From JANLVJ01 sp031363945 (lineage in GTDB: Bacteria > Bacteroidota > Bacteroidia > Sphingobacteriales > Sphingobacteriaceae): a stretch of 64,000 nucleotides of DNA. How positions within the stretch are numbered: position 1 is the first letter of the stretch; each line of letters starts with the position of its first letter. The notes below the pieces were generated by a model that saw only the letters and a program-made list of their open reading frames with translations, searched no databases and was not told where the DNA came from. The stretch is taken from assembly GCA_031363945.1 (NCBI GenBank), contig JANLVJ010000013.1:171833-235832 (forward strand). The letters run 5' to 3'. Below are positions 61,633 to 64,000 of this stretch, one piece after another. The position numbers and the translations under genes are program-made.

Positions 61633-63192
61633 ATGGCCGGAAAACCCAGACCTATGAGTCAGATCAAACAACTAATTCGCCTGCATTTAAGCGGCCACTC
61701 CATCAAGGCAATTGCTCGTACCCTGAGCATCAGTAAAAACACGGTTAAATCCTACCTGAATAAACTTGCCTCCGGCACACTTAATTCAGCACAACTTCTG
61801 GAGCTGGAGGATCCTGTGCTGGAAGCTGAATTCCATGCCGGCACGGCAGCTTACAAAGATGAACGGTATACCGATCTGGTCGGTAACCTGGGCTATATTG
61901 CTACAGAACTCAAGCGTGTCGGTGTGACTAAAAAGCTGCTTTGGGAAGAATACATACAGGTTTATCCCAAAGGATATTCGTATTCACACTACTGCTTTCA
62001 CCTGGACCAGCAACTGGTTGCCAGCAAATCCACTTCCCTGTTAACCTTTCAGCCAGGGGAAAAATTATGTGTAGACTTTGCCGGAAAACAGATGTCTTAC
62101 ATAGATATCCAAACGGGTGAAATTATTCAGTGCCAGATCTTTGTTGCCTGTTTACCTTTTTCTGACTATGCCTTTGCCCTAGCCGTTCCCAGCCAGAAAA
62201 TCCCTGACTTCCTATACGCACTTTCCTGCTGTCTGAAGGCACTTGGGGGCGCACCCCAGGTGCTTGTGCCCGATAACCTGAAGTCTGCAGTGATTAAAGC
62301 AAGTCGCTATGAGCCGGATATTAACCGGAGTCTGGAAGACTTTGCCAATCATTATGGAATGACCGTTGTCCCTGCCCGGCCGCTCAAGCCCCGCGATAAA
62401 AGCCTGGTAGAAAATCAGGTCAGGATGATCTATACGCGCGTGTATGCCAAGCTCCGCAATCAACAGTTCTTTGACTTACCTTCCCTGAACACGGCCATTG
62501 CCGAAAAAATCAAAGAGCACAATCAGACACGCATGCAGTCCAGGGATTACTGCCGTCAAGAACGCTTTCTGGCTCTGGAGAAGCACCTGCTCAGACCGTT
62601 ACCTACCCAGCAGTTTGAACTAAAGTCTTACACCACGTCCAAGGTGGCGCACAGTGGACACTTCTCCCTGATGAAACATTATTACAGTGTTCCATATACG
62701 TTTACCGGTAGCCAGGTCAAAGTGATCTATACCCGCACTATGGTTTATATCTACGCCGATGGGAAGCAAATTGCCCTTCACATCAGAAGCTATAAAACAG
62801 GAGGTTACACCACCATCCCTATGCATCTGAGTTCACAGAACCAGTTCTATCTTGCCCGAAGTCCCGAATATTACCTGGAACGGGCAAAGGAGAAGTCAGC
62901 GGGGTTACAGGCGCTGGTCGAGCTCATCTTTCAACAAAACCGGTATCCGGAAACCCTGTACAGAACGTGCGACGGACTGCTGCGCTTGCAGCGAAGTTCT
63001 CCCCCTGAAACCTTCGAAAGAGCATGCCGGATTGCAGTAGAGAATGGCATGCTTTCCTACAAGTTCATACAGCGGATCCTGGAAAATAATATGGCTGATT
63101 ATCCTGCCCAGGCGCCCGTCGAAGTGCCTTTACCGATACACGCAAATATTAGAGGCAAAGACTACTACACTCAATTAACCTTAACTACTTAA
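61633..63192 (+). CDS. istA: IS21 transposase IstA
   Basis: About 519 residues. An N-terminal HTH (IKQLIRLHLSGHSIKAIARTLSISKNTVKSYLNKL) binds the end repeats; the rve/DDE core includes LCVDFAGKQMSYID, VLVPDNLKSAV and the Glu in PRDKSLVENQVRMIYTRVYAKL. The C-terminal Mu-type beta barrel follows. It cuts and joins DNA together with IstB. ATG 61633 is preferred over the TTG directly before it. It is 4 bp before istB. Confidence 0.94.
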   Translation: MAGKPRPMSQIKQLIRLHLSGHSIKAIARTLSISKNTVKSYLNKLASGTLNSAQLLELEDPVLEAEFHAGTAAYKDERYTDLVGNLGYIATELKRVGVTKKLLWEEYIQVYPKGYSYSHYCFHLDQQLVASKSTSLLTFQPGEKLCVDFAGKQMSYIDIQTGEIIQCQIFVACLPFSDYAFALAVPSQKIPDFLYALSCCLKALGGAPQVLVPDNLKSAVIKASRYEPDINRSLEDFANHYGMTVVPARPLKPRDKSLVENQVRMIYTRVYAKLRNQQFFDLPSLNTAIAEKIKEHNQTRMQSRDYCRQERFLALEKHLLRPLPTQQFELKSYTTSKVAHSGHFSLMKHYYSVPYTFTGSQVKVIYTRTMVYIYADGKQIALHIRSYKTGGYTTIPMHLSSQNQFYLARSPEYYLERAKEKSAGLQALVELIFQQNRYPETLYRTCDGLLRLQRSSPPETFERACRIAVENGMLSYKFIQRILENNMADYPAQAPVEVPLPIHANIRGKDYYTQLTLTT

Positions 63193-63196
63193 TCTT

Positions 63197-63913
63197 ATGC
63201 AGATCGAAACACAATTAAAAGAATTACGCCTGCACGGTATGTGCCGAAGCTGGCAGGCACTGCTTGAAACACGCAGGCATCATGAGTTAACCCTGGCCGA
63301 AGGCCTGGAACTTCTGCTACAAGCAGAACAGGAGCAGCGTACCGGTAAGCGCTTTGACCGGTTGCAGAAAAATGCCCACTTCCGCTACCAGGCCTCCATC
63401 GAAGAACTAACGATGGAAAGCGCCCGGGGAATGGATCGTTCTGTCATTACAGAGCTTGCTACAGGCACCTACATTGACAAAGGGGAGGCTATTCTGGTAT
63501 CTGGGGCTTCAGGTGCTGGCAAATCGTTTCTAATATCTGCACTGGGACATCAGGCCTGCGCTCAGGGATACAGGGTTGGCTATTACAGCCTGCAAAAGTT
63601 ATTGCTACGTACGAAAATGAATAGGCTGGATGGGAGCATTTATAAGTTTATGGAAATGATCTCCAAATGCGATTTGCTGATCCTGGATGACTTTGGACTT
63701 ACCCGACTTGAACAGCAGCAGCGTATGGATCTGATGGAGATCATTGAGGATCGCCACGCAAAACGTGCAACCGTCATTGCCAGCCAGCTACCGGTAGCAA
63801 ACTGGTACGATGTCATTGGAGAAGGAATGGTTGCTGATGCAATCCTTGATAGATTAGTACACACTTCATATCGAATAGAATTAACCGGTGAAAGTCTAAG
63901 AAAAAAACGGTAA
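63197..63913 (+). CDS. istB: IS21 helper ATPase IstB
   Basis: A 238-residue AAA+ ATPase of the DnaC/IstB type. Walker A SGASGAGKSFLISALG, Walker B LLILDDFGLTRL, sensor I TVIASQLPVANWYDVIG and the arginine finger in DAILDRLVHTSYRIELTGES are all present. It binds and bends target DNA for IstA. Full length and intact, so the element may still move. Confidence 0.95.
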   Translation: MQIETQLKELRLHGMCRSWQALLETRRHHELTLAEGLELLLQAEQEQRTGKRFDRLQKNAHFRYQASIEELTMESARGMDRSVITELATGTYIDKGEAILVSGASGAGKSFLISALGHQACAQGYRVGYYSLQKLLLRTKMNRLDGSIYKFMEMISKCDLLILDDFGLTRLEQQQRMDLMEIIEDRHAKRATVIASQLPVANWYDVIGEGMVADAILDRLVHTSYRIELTGESLRKKR

Positions 63914-64000
63914 AATTGACAGGCAATCAGATTCTCTGAACCAAGACCCACAAGGGGGGTCAGTATCACCAGAAGGGGGTCACCTTGATCAGAATATCCA

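Larger units (their letters stand above)
61315..64000 (+). mobile_element. IS21-family insertion sequence
   Basis: The left end TGGATATTCTG (61315-61325) is the exact inverse of the right end CAGAATATCCA (63990-64000), which closes on the last base of the window. Total 2686 bp, within the IS21 range, with TG/CA termini. The left region has several TTCTGGACTATGTTGACCCT-like repeats and the right region two inverted copies. It encodes IstA and IstB. Insertion is 22 bp past the integrase stop. The target duplication cannot be checked because the right flank is missing. Confidence 0.9.

Noticed and set aside
61521..61736. 71-codon frame at the IS21 left end
   Set aside because: It overlaps the subterminal repeats and the istA start in another frame; it is not part of any IS21 gene set.

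Overview
The window reads as a stretch of Bacteroidota chromosome, most likely family Sphingobacteriaceae. Signs of this are promoters of the TAnnTTTG type, exported proteins whose signal peptides end in ..AQ or ..GQ, family-restricted genes (a DUF3822 protein next to rsmD), and a tyrosine integrase of the kind that inserts at tRNA genes in this phylum. No CRISPR array, rRNA, replication origin or prophage structural gene was seen.

Layout. 1-20.2 kb is mostly core housekeeping on the minus strand: two sensor kinases, lon, clpB, pyrE, a NUDIX hydrolase, coaD, rsmD, a DUF3822 protein, a RecD-like helicase, queG, ruvB, a polyprenyl-phosphate glycosyltransferase, a POT peptide transporter and a thiolase. 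20.2-24 kb holds a membrane HD phosphohydrolase (PgpH-like), tandem tRNA-Ser genes and a lipocalin. 24.1-32.6 kb is an accessory catabolic block. It contains a divergent PobR-like AraC regulator, an exported VOC protein, a DoxX protein, an exported esterase, an aromatic-acid MFS transporter, a type I extradiol dioxygenase, and close relatives of GalB (4-oxalomesaconate hydratase), GalC/LigK (aldolase), a 6PGDH-fold dehydrogenase and GalD/LigU (tautomerase). Together these look like a gallate-type meta-cleavage route to pyruvate and oxaloacetate in which the usual LigAB-type dioxygenase is replaced by a VOC-fold enzyme.

33.2-45.4 kb mixes ordinary genes (metallophosphoesterase, SDR, a RidA / D-threonine-aldolase-like / M19 dipeptidase set, MsrB, OsmC, an esterase, an AraC regulator, a GlcG-like protein) with clear genomic decay: a worn HxlR regulator, a methyltransferase pseudogene and an ice-binding-protein (DUF3494) pseudogene.

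45.4-52.8 kb is a compact two-component Mg2+-type regulon: OmpR-family regulator, kinase, OprB-like porin, MgtC and MgtA. The promoters of the porin and of mgtC-mgtA each carry four TCTAA-like half-sites spaced exactly 11 bp apart and set at nearly the same distance from the -7 box. I read these as the operators of the adjacent regulator, giving a PhoPQ-like circuit.

52.8-59.3 kb has an M3 peptidase lipoprotein, a PAS kinase, a 51-residue membrane protein and a TauE/DUF1634 pair. 59.7-64 kb starts an integrated element at tRNA-Pro: an integrase broken by one frameshift and lacking a normal start codon, followed by an IS21-family insertion whose right terminal repeat ends on the last base of the window. 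All assignments are by eye from sequence; no database search was run.
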